DNA of 64,000 nucleotides, from positions 7,688,001 through 7,752,000 of the forward strand of contig NC_079482.1 in assembly GCF_026230105.1 (NCBI RefSeq), in the 5' to 3' direction. Below are positions 22,845 through 35,500 of this stretch, in pieces. Source of the DNA: Diorhabda sublineata (taxonomy: Eukaryota > Arthropoda > Insecta > Coleoptera > Chrysomelidae). The notes below the pieces were generated by a model, which was given only the letters and a program-made list of their open reading frames with translations, ran no database searches and had not been told where the DNA came from. Both the position numbers and the translations under genes were made by a program. Positions within the stretch are counted from its first letter, which is position 1. Every line of letters begins with the position of its first letter.

Positions 22845-23912
22845 CAAAAATTGAAAATTTTAGAAAACATACAGTAAAGGCGATTACAGCATTTACTTCA
22901 ATACGATTTTTAAAACTTTGCAATACATTTTGCAACACCCCTGACTGCTCAATTTTTATCACTGTGGTAATCCTATTTTTAATTCCTGAATATTGGTAGG
23001 TTTTGTTTTATAAACGATGTTTTTTTACGTGACCCCACAGGAAATAGTCTAAATGATTCATGTCGGGTGATCACGGGTGAAATTCGATAAAATCACACCT
23101 TTCAATCCATCTTCTGGGAAACAAATTATTTAGGTATTGCCTCACCACACACGCATAGTGAGGTGGGGCATCATCTGGTTGTAGCCAAATATTGTCGTTG
23201 TGGATATTATTATTTTTTAAATATTTCTAATAATGAAGTTTTCTTTTAAATATTATTGAAAATACTTACTTGGATTTGGAAATATCCGAGAAAACACAGG
23301 TATAATACTGTAAATCTACATACATGCAGTTTCTCGGGATATTGGATATGGGATTCATACATCCAACGAGGATTATTTGACCATTATCTACAGTTATGCC
23401 GATATACGTTTCCATTGATACAAAAAGTTGCCTTATCGCAAAACATAACAGTACTTAAACATTTTGGATCGTTTTGATTGTAATATTTTTCCATTATTAG
23501 GTCTGCAAACTCTTCACGTTTATCAAAATCATAATCTGACTACTCTTGAACAAGTGTTACTTTGTATGGATGTAATTTATTATTACATAAAAGTTCCATT
23601 ACAGATGTTTGCGAAATATCAAATTCCCTGGATATAACAGGACACAAACATCTAAAGATTTTTTTTCAGTTGATGCAGTTTTTTGCACCCTCATTTGGAT
23701 AAATCTTTTACTGAACCAGTTTTGTTAAATTTTTTTACTAATTTACTGACAGTAGATCTTGTTATGGGATTTCGGTTAGGATATAAATTATTAAAGATAT
23801 TACACGGTTCTTGTTGACATTTACGCCTATCACCATATCTTAATATCATTAAAATATCAATTCGATATTTCTCAATAAACGATCCATTGTGACTTTCAAT
23901 AAGCTGCAACAA
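22845..23912 (-). pseudogene. Tc1/mariner-type transposase with DUF4817-like HTH
   Basis: Minus strand. The HTH part (23912-23690) is open: IDILMILRYGDRRKCQQEPC, then NIFNNLYPNRNPITRSTVSK and FNKTGSVKDLSK, the DUF4817-type N-terminal helix-turn-helix common in insect transposons. After a stop follow DVCVLL, a damaged DDE domain with VMFCDKATFCINGNVYRHNC (about 23440-23380, with frame changes) and then QPDDAPPHYACVVRQYLNNL (about 23200-23140), LFPRRWIERCDF, SPDMNHLDYFLWGHVKK (about 23070-23020) and the C-terminal LQNVLQSFKNRIEV. Residues of the second catalytic block are changed from QDGAPPHY-type to PDDAPPHY. A piece inserted or lost at 23300-23220 interrupts the DDE region. Confidence 0.8.
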
Positions 23913-24439
23913 TAATAATTTATTGAAACGTCAAATTTGTTGTTGTAGCAGTAATAGCCACCTAAAAAATAATGAGTATTTCTTAAGGATATAGAAAAGT
24001 GAAAACGACACAGGGTGATTCATTTGAAATAACAAAGTTCATTATTTTTCCGGAAAAAGGAAAAATCTGACAACAATGTAAATACCACAATATAATCGCT
24101 CATATCACAACACCCACAACACAAAAAATTATAAAAATCGTACAAGCTGTTTCCTAGATAATTGAGGCGTCCTATACATAACTCTATATTGTGGGGTTGG
24201 TTAAATAAATGAATAACATTCAAAGAAACCAAGGAAAAGTTCCGAGAATAATATTGTGAAAGCACGCAAATCGAATTAATTAGAATAACTCTGCAAATCT
24301 CGATATGATCCTTCGATTTTTTCCTGTTTCTGCCACGTGTGTAAATTTGATGCTGAAGCTTTAACAATGGAAAACTGATGAGGTTGGATAGTGACATTTT
24401 CACTTTATCCTCTTTTGAGTTCCGCCACATGAATCCTGT

Positions 24440-26225
24440 ACAGAAATAGAAATTCCCAGTTCAAATTTTAAGTGAAAATTCACTATTTATTCAAACTTAT
24501 CTAATTTTCTCTCAGTGAATTCTGTATTTTTCATTTCGTTGGAACATTTCTTCGTGATATTATCATCAAAATAATTTACTCCTTTCTGTTGTTTCGTCAA
24601 TAAAACAAGTGAAGATATAAAATACTTTATCTAAACCTTAGGTACTGTATAGATCAATTTCTATTTATTAGATAAAATGCATGACATAATCCACTCAATA
24701 CATTCTGATTATCTCGATGCAATTTGAAATATGTATACAAAAGTTTACAAAAACACTGAAACTAACATCTGTTCAAAGGAATTTCCTAGAGATAGTTACA
24801 GTTCAATAATTCCAGGCATAATCGTGTTTAATTAAGAGCCTTTTTGAATACGTCGCCATTTCAGATGTGCACAGAACTTATCTTTGGATTGTTTGTACTA
24901 TAAATAATTTATTGTTTGTTGTGTTTCTTAATCGAAAACATATAATTTTATCTTAAGACCATGCTATAAATTAACAAATATTTTTAATATTTTACTGACA
25001 AAAACAATAAGAGAAATGGACTCGATAAATGCAAATATGCAACGACAGTTTTTGGATTCCAATACAAAAATTTGATAGGAAACTCGATCAAGGGTAACGC
25101 AAAACTATGTAATCAATCAGAACTGGTCTTGTCCAGTACAGAGTAATGTAAGCCAATTCAATGGAAAATATAAAATTTATCTGGACTATGATTTTTCTTA
25201 TAGCTATTCACTATAATTTCATTGAAAAGTAACTTACCTTGATGACAAAGTGATATAATGAGATCGTCAGAAAGTTAAATTGAAACTTACAGATCAGTTT
25301 TTTTATATTTAACGGGTAAAGACAACTTTTGATAAATGTAAATATTCACCGATGCACCGATGGTCTTTAGATTTCAACAAAAACATCGGTTAAACTTCAC
25401 AAAAATCTAGATCTTTCAATGAAGGAAGGGTAACGCAAAATAAGCTAATCTAGTCAATTTTATGCAGTTTAGCCAAGAGAAAAAGAATTCTATTGGCTAT
25501 TCACCATAATTCTCTCAAACAACAGAATAAATAAATACAATTTTTGAAACTGATATTTACAATACGATTGTGGCAGTACAACGCAAAGGTTACTGCAAAT
25601 CCAAAAAGAAATACCGTTTTCCCGTTTTCATATGGTCATGAAAACTTGGTGTTTATTTTTTCATATTCTATTTTTCTTCATTCTTTACATTTTGATTCCT
25701 TCGTCCACTTAAAAAACATTGACTGATTTAATGAGGAAGGTCTCAAAAATAATGTTGTATCCAAATGTTCACTTTCTCTATTAAATAATCATTAAAAAAA
25801 TGCCTCAATATTCGAAGTATAGCCCATTGTATTCTATAATTTTAACCGAACATTCAGCTCCTTGAGACCTTGGTGAAACGATTCTTTGGGCTTAGATACG
25901 AAAAATCATCGCATAGCATTTTCTGAGAACTCAAATTAAATACTTTTTTCAAGTACTATATTTTTACATTTTCTAAACACACTATTTAAAAGCAATAGAA
26001 TTTTCAATATATAAAATGGTGTTTTAAATTCTGCTTCTATCAGTATTTTCATTTTGTTTATCAGTTCACAATATTATTACATAATATAGGTTATCTTTAT
26101 CGGGAAATTGAGAATATTAAACAATATTCTACGTTGCATAGATATAGAATTAAATTTATTCTCTTATAATCTACAAGGTGTCGACGAACTAAATTCTTAA
26201 CATACTATTTACTACCTCTGCATCA
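24440..26225. other. non-coding stretch, nothing recognised
   Basis: AT-rich. A loosely repeated block with 'aagggtaacgcaaaa' occurs at about 25091 and 25427, each in a region with similar neighbours (gatgcaccgatgg, cagtttagccaa), suggesting an old local duplication. No gene motif. Confidence 0.4.
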
Positions 26226-26515
26226 ACATTCATAAATTACATTATTTGACGCGGGGAATAAGAGACTATCGAACATTTGTTCTGCTGTTGCCCTGCCTTG
26301 GCGGTAGAATGACGTTAAATGCTGAAGAATAACCCAGTAGATTGCCTAGAAAATGCAGCAGAACTAGGAATAGAACAAGTGAAAAACATTATTCTAGTTG
26401 TGAATACTTATAAATAAACTATAAAAGATAAGAGGGTGGTTAGCTAGCTAGTTAACTAAGTTTCCAAATTTTGGAGAAAAAAGGTACTACAATGGGCATT
26501 AGGCCTCTGACTTCG
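26225..26515 (+). pseudogene. LINE 3' end with zinc-knuckle-like tail
   Basis: Reads ETIEHLFCCCPALAVE (from about 26269), then KNNPVDCLENAAELGIEQVK (from about 26321). The motif ET-EH-LC-CPAL after an RNase H domain is typical of the C-terminal C-H-C region of LINEs with RNase H (I/R1-like groups). It is followed by agctagctagtt and gggcattaggcctctgactt, probably the 3' untranslated end. Only the tail remains. Confidence 0.6.
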
Positions 26516-27071
26516 ACTTTTCCAATGCTAAGAACCGACAAATTACACTATATTTTCAAAGAAAATTAACCTTGCTAAGTCCATTCATTCAAGGCGCGGC
26601 CAATCCAGCAAATCATCATAACTTCATAATTCATTTTTATGAGACACGTAGAAATAATTGGAACAGTCTCATATTTGAGGACATCTTCTGTTTCAAACTT
26701 GACTTTACTTTTGTTTAATGAGATAAAAACAATTCTATCTCTTGCAACAGATTTTTGGGATTCTTTTGAAAGATGCATTTCCTAATATTTGTTTTGTTTA
26801 CCAATTTACACTACGTTTCGCCGTACTAATATGAGCGAAGTTTTAATAAACTAAAAACTGAAAATAATTTCATACTTCATGATCCAGTCATATTTCTTTC
26901 TGTGAGTCTCGCAATCATATTAACTATAGAAGAAGTTAAATTTGTTTAAATACCGCGAATAATGAAATTTTAATATCAAGTATGTATGCTACCAATATGT
27001 ATAAGGTGTTACTTTGTTTTGTCACATCCTTCACGGCACGTTCTGCATTCGCTCTCACATTTTCAACGGAA

Positions 27072-27103
27072 TAAGAGAGAGATAGAGAGAGAGAGAGAGA
27101 GAA
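27072..27103 (+). repeat. (GA)n microsatellite
   Basis: Near-perfect alternating g and a for about 30 bases with one interruption (gatagaga). Confidence 0.9.
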
Positions 27104-28050
27104 ATGTTTTATAGTCAAAAAAATTGTTACAATTTGTAGACAAAAGCTTGTAAAAACTAAAAAACAAACATAAAAATAACTAAATAAAGATACAAATAAA
27201 ATAAAATTTCAATATACAGAAGAAAAACACAATGAGGAACAAAAATATAGGTGATAGTAATAGATACTAATTAGTATAGAAGTCGTATATGAGTCCATAG
27301 CAAAAATTAAACCAATATGCAGCATGCCCGGAATTAGATATTATTATTAGAATAGAAGTCGTTTAGAGTAGAAATCACTTTCCAGTAAATATACCCTCAA
27401 ATTATTGCGGAATGCGGGAAAAGATGATATCGATTTGATTTCAATTGGCAAATGACTGCGAATTTTTTGCAATGTAAAATATTGAGCCCTTAACTAATTC
27501 TGAACGTGAAGTAGGTAGATAAAGGTCGTGCTCCGCGTTCCTAAGTGGATAGCCGTACAACGACCTTTCTGAAATTGTAGAAGCGTGCTTACGAAATGGG
27601 CAAACAGATTCAGAGAGGAATAGTGAAGGAAGAGACAGAAATTTTAAATTGCAGTGAGCCCTGCTGTTTAGTCCGACAGCTCTCTTTTGTAGTTTGGATA
27701 TTCGCTCAAATTGAGTCGCACCACACGTACCCCAGAAGGGAAGTGCATATCGGAGATGCGACTCAATAAGGGCATAATAAACTGTTAACGAGGTGGATAA
27801 TTTCAGTTCTTTGGAATCTGATCTCAATGCAAAGCAGGAGGTGCTTAATTTTTTAGATAAAGCGGCAATATGTAACTCCCATTTGAAGGAATTGTCCACA
27901 ATAAGCATTTAGAATTTTACAGATTCAACGACGTCAATGGTAGTGATATTTGATAAAAATGGGTGAAATTTATCCTTATATGATAAATCTTTAGTTTTAG
28001 AAATATTGAGATACAGAAGATTAGAATCACACCATGATTTAAAGGTGATT

Positions 28051-28062
28051 AGGTCACAAGAT
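28051..28062. repeat. target-site duplication, left copy
   Basis: aggtcacaagat, identical to 28224-28235, flanking the nested LINE. Confidence 0.9.
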
Positions 28063-28223
28063 GAAGAGAGAGAAGTAGAGGCAGGCCGCCAACAAGATGG
28101 AGTGACGATGTAAAGAAAATTGTAGGAAATTGGATACATACAGCTCAAGATAGAGATAGATGGTTTAAACTAGAGGAGGCCTATATCCAGCAGTGGATGT
28201 AAGATGGCTGATAGATGATGATG
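28063..28223 (+). mobile_element. 5'-truncated LINE inserted into the Jockey RT
   Basis: About 160 bases on the plus strand that encode only the last part of a different LINE: GRPPTRWSDDVKKIVGNWI, then AQDRDRWFKLEEAYIQQW. It ends with a tagatgatgatg tail. The 12 bases aggtcacaagat occur directly before it (28051-28062) and directly after it (28224-28235), a perfect target-site duplication. Extreme 5' truncation, a 3' simple-sequence tail and a duplication are the marks of target-primed reverse transcription. Confidence 0.9.
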
Positions 28224-28235
28224 AGGTCACAAGAT
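28224..28235. repeat. target-site duplication, right copy
   Basis: aggtcacaagat, identical to 28051-28062, flanking the nested LINE. Confidence 0.9.
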
Positions 28236-28319
28236 ATGGTCCTATGAAGTGCCGTGAGATCAGGGAGGATCCAAGAGAAACTAGTGTCATCTGCAAATAG
28301 ACATAGCCAATAGAACGTC

Positions 28320-31170
28320 ATAATGGAAAACCCATAATGTGTTCTTCCATATTTTGGATCGTTTCCTCCTTATTCTTTCACGAAAATAGTAAAGAACGTG
28401 AAAGTGATTATCAATATTTGGGCCTTCAAGAATTCAGTAAAAATCAAAACTGATTTATTTAAAAGTTTGATTTGCTAACGAGCTTTTCCAATTTTCAGTG
28501 AATATAGGCTCCTCATTTCTTGTTATTCAAACGTGTAAGTTTTAGGCAATGACACTAATGATTAAAATGATGATGAGATCCAATCAGATTATCGATTTTA
28601 TCGAGACTGTGATGAATTTTGTGATGTGTGACGATGAAGACTCTTGAACGACTTGTCCATCTTGAAACGGTTCAAATCTTCAAGAACACGTACATGTAAT
28701 AAGCATTCAGTGTCGTACATATCTTTCAATAAATTATAAGTTTCAGTAGCGATTTTTCCAAGTTTCCCGTAACATTTCGTTTCTCCATTTGTTCAGTATA
28801 AGTGATTTGTTTTTAGAAGTGAGAAGCATTGCATTCGTAATAGAATATTTCGCGAGAACAATTCTCGGTTGCTATTTCTCGGTTGCTATCTACTTCTTCT
28901 GCGGCGTTACCAAGTTCTTTATTAAATAATCTCTCGTACATCTCTAAAAATAAGCACACAGAAAACGCAACATTAAATTGATTTTTGAGGCACTTTTATT
29001 GTTATATTTGAATCATATTATATTAAATATTTTTATAATTTGTCAATTTTTTGTTTGTAGGATGAGTGTTTAAAAAATAATAATGGAAAAAACATCTTCA
29101 TACCAAACTATCGCAAATATCGTAGACAATAATAAAGTTCTAAGGCTTTTCGGAAACTATGATCTGAGGTCAGGTAGATAATCTATCAGCTGATTTTGAA
29201 TCTTAGCCCAGAACAACATAGGGATCACAGTTTCCGAACGTCGCGTTGACTTTTCGGTGAAAATTTCAAACTTTAAACATGATCTACAAGAAGTTCTGCT
29301 TTTTGTGCGGTTTTTATTCCATGATTTGTTTTTAGTTGCATAATGGGTTCTGGATGTTGAATAAATATCATTGAGTAGTTACCAACGATTTAGCCTCTCG
29401 GATTTTGCACTAGAGTTTAATTGAATTAAAGTATGAAAACTGGTCTACTGGGGTAGAAAGGATCATATCATATGACTACAACCTGATTAATTTGTTTCAC
29501 TCTAATAGTTATTTGTGGATTATAGGCGACATATTTAGAATGTCCTTATTCCAATAATTCATATGTTGCCCGAGGGTGTACATCTATTGATAGTACATAC
29601 AAATTTTTAATTCCGTATCAGTTCATTTTGAATAATAAATAATCAAAATTTCGAAATTCGATACCGAGAAAATGCAGAGACACATACTATGACCGATTTT
29701 TGAAGTCAGAAAATGCTGTAGAAAATATTTATGAAAATATGTTGTTGAATTACTTTTACTGTAGAAAAATGTAGCTATCTGCACAACCTGTCAGAAATGC
29801 CAACTCTATGTACATGGTACCTAAAGGTATAAAAACTCATGTACTGGTATGAAATTAACGTTATTTTGTCTATAAGAAGTTATCAATATATTTTTATCAA
29901 ATAATTTCAAAATAAAATGAAAAAAGTATCCATACATAACTACCTCTGAAGCAATAACCGATTAATAGAAAAATAATATGTCTGAGAATAATTCCAAGAA
30001 TATAATTTTTTATCGTTCTTTACCGAATCTCTTTTAATAATGATGATCTTAATAAAAAGATCAAAGTGAAATAAACCACAACTGACCTCTGCACTTTCCT
30101 CTTTGGTCTATAGTAATATATCTTTTTCATATTGACGTTAGTCAATCTCTAGTAAATCAGAGAGAAATGATAAAAACTGAACTAACCTAGATTTTGCATA
30201 TAATGACGAAACACTTATGATAGAAGAACTACTTTTACTACGTTTCGAAATAGAGTGGTTAACAATTTGTTTGTTTCTATTTATTATCGTATCGCACATA
30301 GGCGTTCCAAATTCACCAAATATTGAGAAAATCGAACTTCTCGCATACAGTAATGATATTTATTCACCAACCATATCCAATTTGCAAAATTTGACAAAAG
30401 AAATAAAAGCGGAGATAGAAATAAAATGGTATCGGTAGCACTGCAGGCTACATTTCTTTTTAAAGAAATATAATCAATATAGGCTAGAGGACAAATGTAC
30501 TGAGGGGCGCTATCGATGATTTGTTTATCTAATAAAAGACTTACGCAAATATGGAATATGAACCAGCATTATACGATCAAAACATGTAAAAATATAGTAC
30601 GTGCAGAAAACAAACAATATTTTCTTATTTAAAATGCGAGTAAGTGACTTTAATTCCACTAAAAAATAAAAAGTATGCTCAATATATCGTGAAGCTTCTT
30701 GATTTTTATCAACTTATTCTTTTAGTTGGTTTGGATGAAATTTTCTAAGCGTCTCGCATACTCTATAGATATTGATGACAATAAATGATTGTGTTTAACA
30801 ATTGGTTGAATACTCAATAATACAGCGTAAATGGATTATTTTATTTTTTATATGAAACAGAAAGATGAATTCCACATTATTGATTGTATTTTTCATTGAT
30901 TTTACAAATTTCATAACAATTTTTTATGAAATAAATGGAATAAAAATAATAAATAAAATAGTTTCAATAGCTGAATGATTCGTGAACGCGACTCACAATC
31001 CTCCGGCTTCTATATCGAATCTCATTAGGAACGTGAATACAAAAAGTAAAGTTTTCTGGAAGAAAAATTGTGAATTTTCACTGAAAAACTATTTCTAGTT
31101 TCATATAGAAAAATTTTTAAAAAATGCTTAATTTAAAATGCACTAAAATTTGTGAAGCAAATCTTGTGAA
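28320..31170. other. non-coding stretch, nothing recognised
   Basis: A 14-base tandem duplication (ctcggttgctattt, then ctcggttgctatct) lies at about 28864-28891. An open frame at 30217-30438 has a hydrophobic middle (LTICLFLFIIVSHIGV) but no splice context or family motif that would support a gene. Confidence 0.45.
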
Positions 31171-31177
31171 TATACAG

Positions 31178-32500
31178 AGTAAGTTTTATGTATGGAAGGC
31201 CTCAATTATCTCGGAAACGGCTTGTACGATTTTTATAAATTTTGCAGAGGTATTCTAACCCAACCTAACCTTATTATTCTCGTAATTTTTCCTTGGTTTC
31301 TTCAATTGTTATTCATTTATAAATCCAACCCCAAAATATGGAGTGAGTTTTATGTCTAGAACGCCTCAATTATCTCGGAAACAGCTTGTATTATTTTTAT
31401 GTACAAGGGTCTTGTGAACTTTGTTATTTCAAATGAATCACCCTGTATCGTTTTCGCTTTTCTATACCCTTAAGAAATACTTATTATTTTTCATCTAATG
31501 TTCCCTATACATAATTGCTATAGTTTCGTAGTTAAATCTACATTTACGTTATCTCCGCCGGAAGTTAAAATATTACATTAGGTGTATGACTGCTACAATA
31601 ACAAATTTTGAGTTTCAATAAGTTTATTGAAAGGCACAATGGATCGTTTATTGAAAAAGAATGAATTGATATTTTAATGATATTAGGATATAGTGATAGG
31701 CGTAGAAGTCAACAAGAAACGTGTAATATCTTTAATAATTTATATCCTAACCGAAATCCCATAACAACATCTACTGTCAGTAAATTAGTAAAGAAGTTTA
31801 ACAAAACTGGTTCAGTAAAAGATTTTTAAACTGAAAACAAATCTTCAGATGTTTGTGTCCTGTTAGAAGACGATCCACACTTGAATACTAGACAAATATA
31901 CAGGGAACTTGATACTTCACAAAACATCCGTAATGAAAATTTTACGGTATGATAAATTTCATCCATACCAAGGTAACGTTGGTTCAAGAGTTGCCAGATG
32001 ACGATTTTGGTATACTTGAAGAGTTTGTAGATCTGATGATGGAAAAATGTTACAATCAAAACGATCCAAATTGTTTAAGTAATGTTATATTTTGCGAGGC
32101 CACTTTTTGTATTAATGAAAAAGTAAATCGGTATCTACAATTAGTAGATACTGGTCACGTAACAATCCTCGTTGGATGCGTGAATCTCACACCCAATATT
32201 CCGAAAAACTGAATGTATGGGCTGGAATAATAGGGGACAAAAAATTTATTGTAACTTTGTTGGAGATCCTGTAAATGTAGCTATAACTCATAAATTACGG
32301 CATTTAGGTGTAGAGAATATTACATTAAAAATAATCAGTATTCCCTGAAGATTTCTAGAAGCACAAAATATATAGGGTGATCTGTTTGAAATAACAAAGT
32401 TCATTATTTTTCCGGAAAAACGAAAGATCTGACAACAATGTAAATACCACCATAATACCGGTAGTATCACAAAATCACATCACATAATAAAACTATGGAT
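31178..32500 (+). mobile_element. Tc1/mariner-type transposon relic, normal orientation
   Basis: Same family as 22318-24430. The 5' subterminal block (agttttatgt, cgcctcaattatctcggaaac) occurs twice in tandem, at 31181-31243 and 31342-31405. The inner terminal motif gaactttgttatttcaaatg then ends in 'aatcaccctgta' at about 31446. The 3' end at 32372-32470 is the inverted match (agggtgatctgtttgaaata, acaaagttcattatttttcc, acaacaatgtaaataccac). The relic transposase between them runs 31640-32345. This copy shows the natural order of the family: 5' end, HTH, DDE, 3' end. Confidence 0.75.
31640..32345 (+). pseudogene. transposase with DUF4817-like HTH and DDE remnants
   Basis: HTH: IDILMILGYSDRRRSQQE after frame correction, then NIFNNLYPNRNPITTSTVSK and FNKTGSVKDF. 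Next DVCVLLEDDPHLNTRQIYRE (about 31849-31908), which joins HTH and catalytic parts. The open frame 31949-32212 gives VTLVQELPDDDFGILEEFVD, FCEATFCINEKVNRY (first catalytic block; SDEATF-type with the Asp replaced by Cys/Glu context) and NPRWMRESHTQYPEKLNVWA in the next frame. The later DDE blocks (QDGAP, LDYFLWG) are missing, so about the last third is deleted. Confidence 0.8.
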
Positions 32501-32509
32501 ACAGAAATG

Positions 32510-35500
32510 TGTACGAACATTTACTTTCTATAATTTACTGAAAAGTCCGCTTATATTGTAGTTAACACTGGGAACTTGATTTGAAATTATTAAAAAATGA
32601 TTGTAATATGTAAAAACATAGACTATGAGTTGATAGAGGACGTTTAACATATACTGTATGGGTTATTTTATAGTATTATTAACCATTCAACTATTTTCAT
32701 TACACACATTATCCACTTTTTTAAATAATTTTAACCCAGCTAATTATTAGAAAGAAATTTTACGCCAAAAAACTTTTTTACCCATTTTCTAGCTATGATA
32801 ACATAAATAAATTAGAATTCAATTGGTATATGAAAGCAAATACAAAAGAGAAGAGGAAAATTATTTGAATGAGAATATTGCCTCAACCCTTTTTTGCTAA
32901 AGCGTGTATTTGCTCTACTTTAAATCTTTTAACATTGATGTATGGGAAATCTTTGATAATTTTTGATTTTATACTATCTGCAGCTACTTACTAATTGATG
33001 CTTCCAATTTGTTGATAGTTTGACAGTAAAAAGTCATCTTGATTCATCTAATGTTTGAGCTAAATTTCATTTCAAACATTCATTTTTATTACCAGTGTGA
33101 ATTCATGAATACTTTTACTTGCTTGAGTTAGTAAAAGTTGACAACCTAACTTAATTTAACCTTCCCATTTCCTTGATTGTAACAAGATGTATTAGTTTTG
33201 TTGACTTTAATAAAATATGTGATATTCGTACTTCCTTTCACATTTTTTAGATTTTTTATCATTGGAATGTTGTTATCGTATTTTACATTCTGTTCTAGCT
33301 CAATTTGTCCACTATTCAGTTCTTCCTTGAGTTACTACACACTAATTACTAAAATTTAACATATTCTAACCAGTTAATTAAACACGCACTGAGTAGTTTC
33401 CAAAAAAAAAGTGAAAGGAACCATAACTCTTCAAAAAAACGAAAGTTTGCGCGTGCTGTTGCATGTATGCATGAAAATCAGTTTATCAAATTTCAATAAA
33501 CCACTTCAGGCATAATTCTTCCTAGGCTCGGTACATACTTTCCGGTATTCCCGTCGGATAAATCAGTACAGGCGAAACAATAAGATCACGACGTTATTAT
33601 TCTTGAAAGAAAAGAAAAACAAAAGTGGGAAATCCTATTATAAATATCGGTGGAGTCAATACACGGTTACTAAAAATATAAGATTCTATACATAACCGTA
33701 ACTATCAACAGATAAATGCTGAAATTCACCAAAAACTCATATTTTTCATATAATTGTCATTACTTTCAAATGGTTCATCAAGTAAATGGTTTTTGAGATT
33801 CAAAATTTGATTATCAGACTTGAACATCAAATATTTCCTTAGCTGAATCATATAAGTCTCTCAAATTTCTATTCAAAAATTTTTTCAAAAGCTTTAAAAT
33901 TTCGTATTAGCTAACGGAAGTACTACTCCACTGTTTTTTTTATTCCAAAGTAAAGTATTTACGCATTTTTGTCCGACGTAATGTTTACTATTTTTGTAAT
34001 CATTTGTATGAATCGTTATCAGATGATTTTTAAATTAAGAAATGCTACCAGGTCTTTGTCCTAATAAAATTGATTGCGAAAATTTCTTTGAGTATTATAA
34101 AAAACAACATAAAAGCATACAGTTTGCTCGTATAAACAGAATTAATAAATTTTATGAGAATCTTCTTTGTTTTAAAAATAAATATCTCGAATTGCCATTC
34201 GTAATATTGAATTAAAATAAAAAAGGTTTTTACGTGAAATTATAGAGAAGAGATCACATTTTCTGTATTATCTGTTATTCTCAAAGCAATAAATGGAAAA
34301 ACATGATTATACTAATTTATTTTCAGTTATTTTATCTCCTATACACACTGTTCATAAAGTAACAGTAGTTGCTAATGTCTCGGTATCTATTAGGTTCACA
34401 AAAAAGTCTTGAATAAAAGTTTTTTTAATAATTACGGCCATCTGCAGTACACACTTTATATATTTTCACTTATTCTTAATCTACAGTTATTTGAAAATCA
34501 ATAAAAATTGTTTCAGATTGTACACGCATGTTTGAATAATATCTAGACGATTGTAAAGAAATTATTAGACAATTTTATGTGTTTTTTGAAACAAAAAACT
34601 TGTTAATTTAATAGGAAAATATCTTAGAACTGGTCTCAATAGAAAAAAAAAGAGAAAATTAAAAAAATATTTCAAAGATGCAAATGCATCTTTATTCATA
34701 GCGCCGCTTAATTTCACAAGAGATAGGTGCTCGAACGAGTTGAAACTGAAATTTTTTTGCAAGTCCCAAAAAACTTCCTTTTTGGTCCCTTAACATTAAG
34801 TCCTTGACCGAGGAGATTTCCCCTTACAAAAACACAGAAGCTCTGATTTTTTCTTTTTAAATTTCTTTAGCTGAGGGGCATTTAACAGCATCGCTTCGAC
34901 CATGGACAATTTTTTTTCATAGTTGAATGCTCTACAAGTGTCCATTGCGGTCAAGTCGTTACTCGAACCGGCGAGGTAGTACAGGCCTCTAAATTTGGTT
35001 TTTCCATGAAGTTCGCGTTTTTTCGTATTTATCTCGTGAATGACAAAGATAACTCTAAACTGAGCAAATTGAATTTTCTACAAAAAAAGTCGTTAGCAGT
35101 AAGTCGCTAAAATAAATATTTCCGGAGATATTCAATGATAAATTTTTTGTGATTTCAAATACCTGCCCATATAAGTTGTGGCTTTTACAAATCATCAGTA
35201 TCACTTCCCTTTTTTTAGACTTTGGAATTTTGCTTACTTCTGGAGTAAAAACGATTTATAGTTTCTATTTCCACTTTCAGTACCGTCATGTTGATATTTC
35301 TGATTCCATTTCTCAAACACATTTTCTCCCATTACTTCGTTGATTTCGTTACGAACCATTTTCAATATCACAAACGATGCTAAAATTTTCCTATTTAAAT
35401 TATAGTTTTTATGTATTGTTTTTTTAAAGCTGTTCACATTATGTGTTAACTGTTATTATGAAGACAATTTCCAAGAAAGACTTTTTATTTGTTTGCGGCA

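Larger units (their letters stand above)
22318..24430. mobile_element. inverted composite of a Tc1/mariner-type transposon
   Basis: The left part (22318-22480) and the reverse complement of the right part (24190-24012) are the same terminal region: agttttatgtatgga, cgcctcaat, ttgtacgatttttataa, ggtatctacattgttgtc, ending gaactttgttatttca. Both lead inward to an N-terminal transposase region: left one on the plus strand (22700-22830), right one on the minus strand (23912-23690). The minus copy then runs through its catalytic domain to about 22850, where it meets the inverted fragment. So the element has two 5' ends facing outwards and no 3' end of its own. A third copy with normal order is at 31178-32500. 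Confidence 0.7.
27441..28312 (-). pseudogene. Jockey-like LINE reverse transcriptase, interrupted by a nested LINE
   Basis: Minus strand. It begins at about 28312 with FYWLCLFADDTSFSW, the catalytic FADD box, and continues TALHRTISCDLI. It is broken by an insertion at 28063-28223, and goes on TFKSWCDSNLLYLNISKTK, then a TAA at 27909, and 155 open codons (27908-27441): SFKWELHIAALSKKLSTSCF, YYALIESHLRYALPFWGTCG and ISKLQKRAVG. This is the palm, thumb and post-thumb order of Jockey/CR1-like RTs. When the insert is skipped the frame is continuous across its borders, so the insertion happened while the frame was still readable. Apart from the single stop, damage is light, so this copy is rather young. 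Confidence 0.88.

Noticed and set aside
24020..24430. 136-codon minus-strand open frame
   Set aside because: It lies in the terminal and subterminal non-coding block of the transposon at 22318-24430, which recurs at 31178 without keeping this frame.
30217..30438. Possible small membrane protein (73 codons with a hydrophobic middle)
   Set aside because: No family motif, no promoter or splice context, and AT-rich sequence easily gives such frames by chance.
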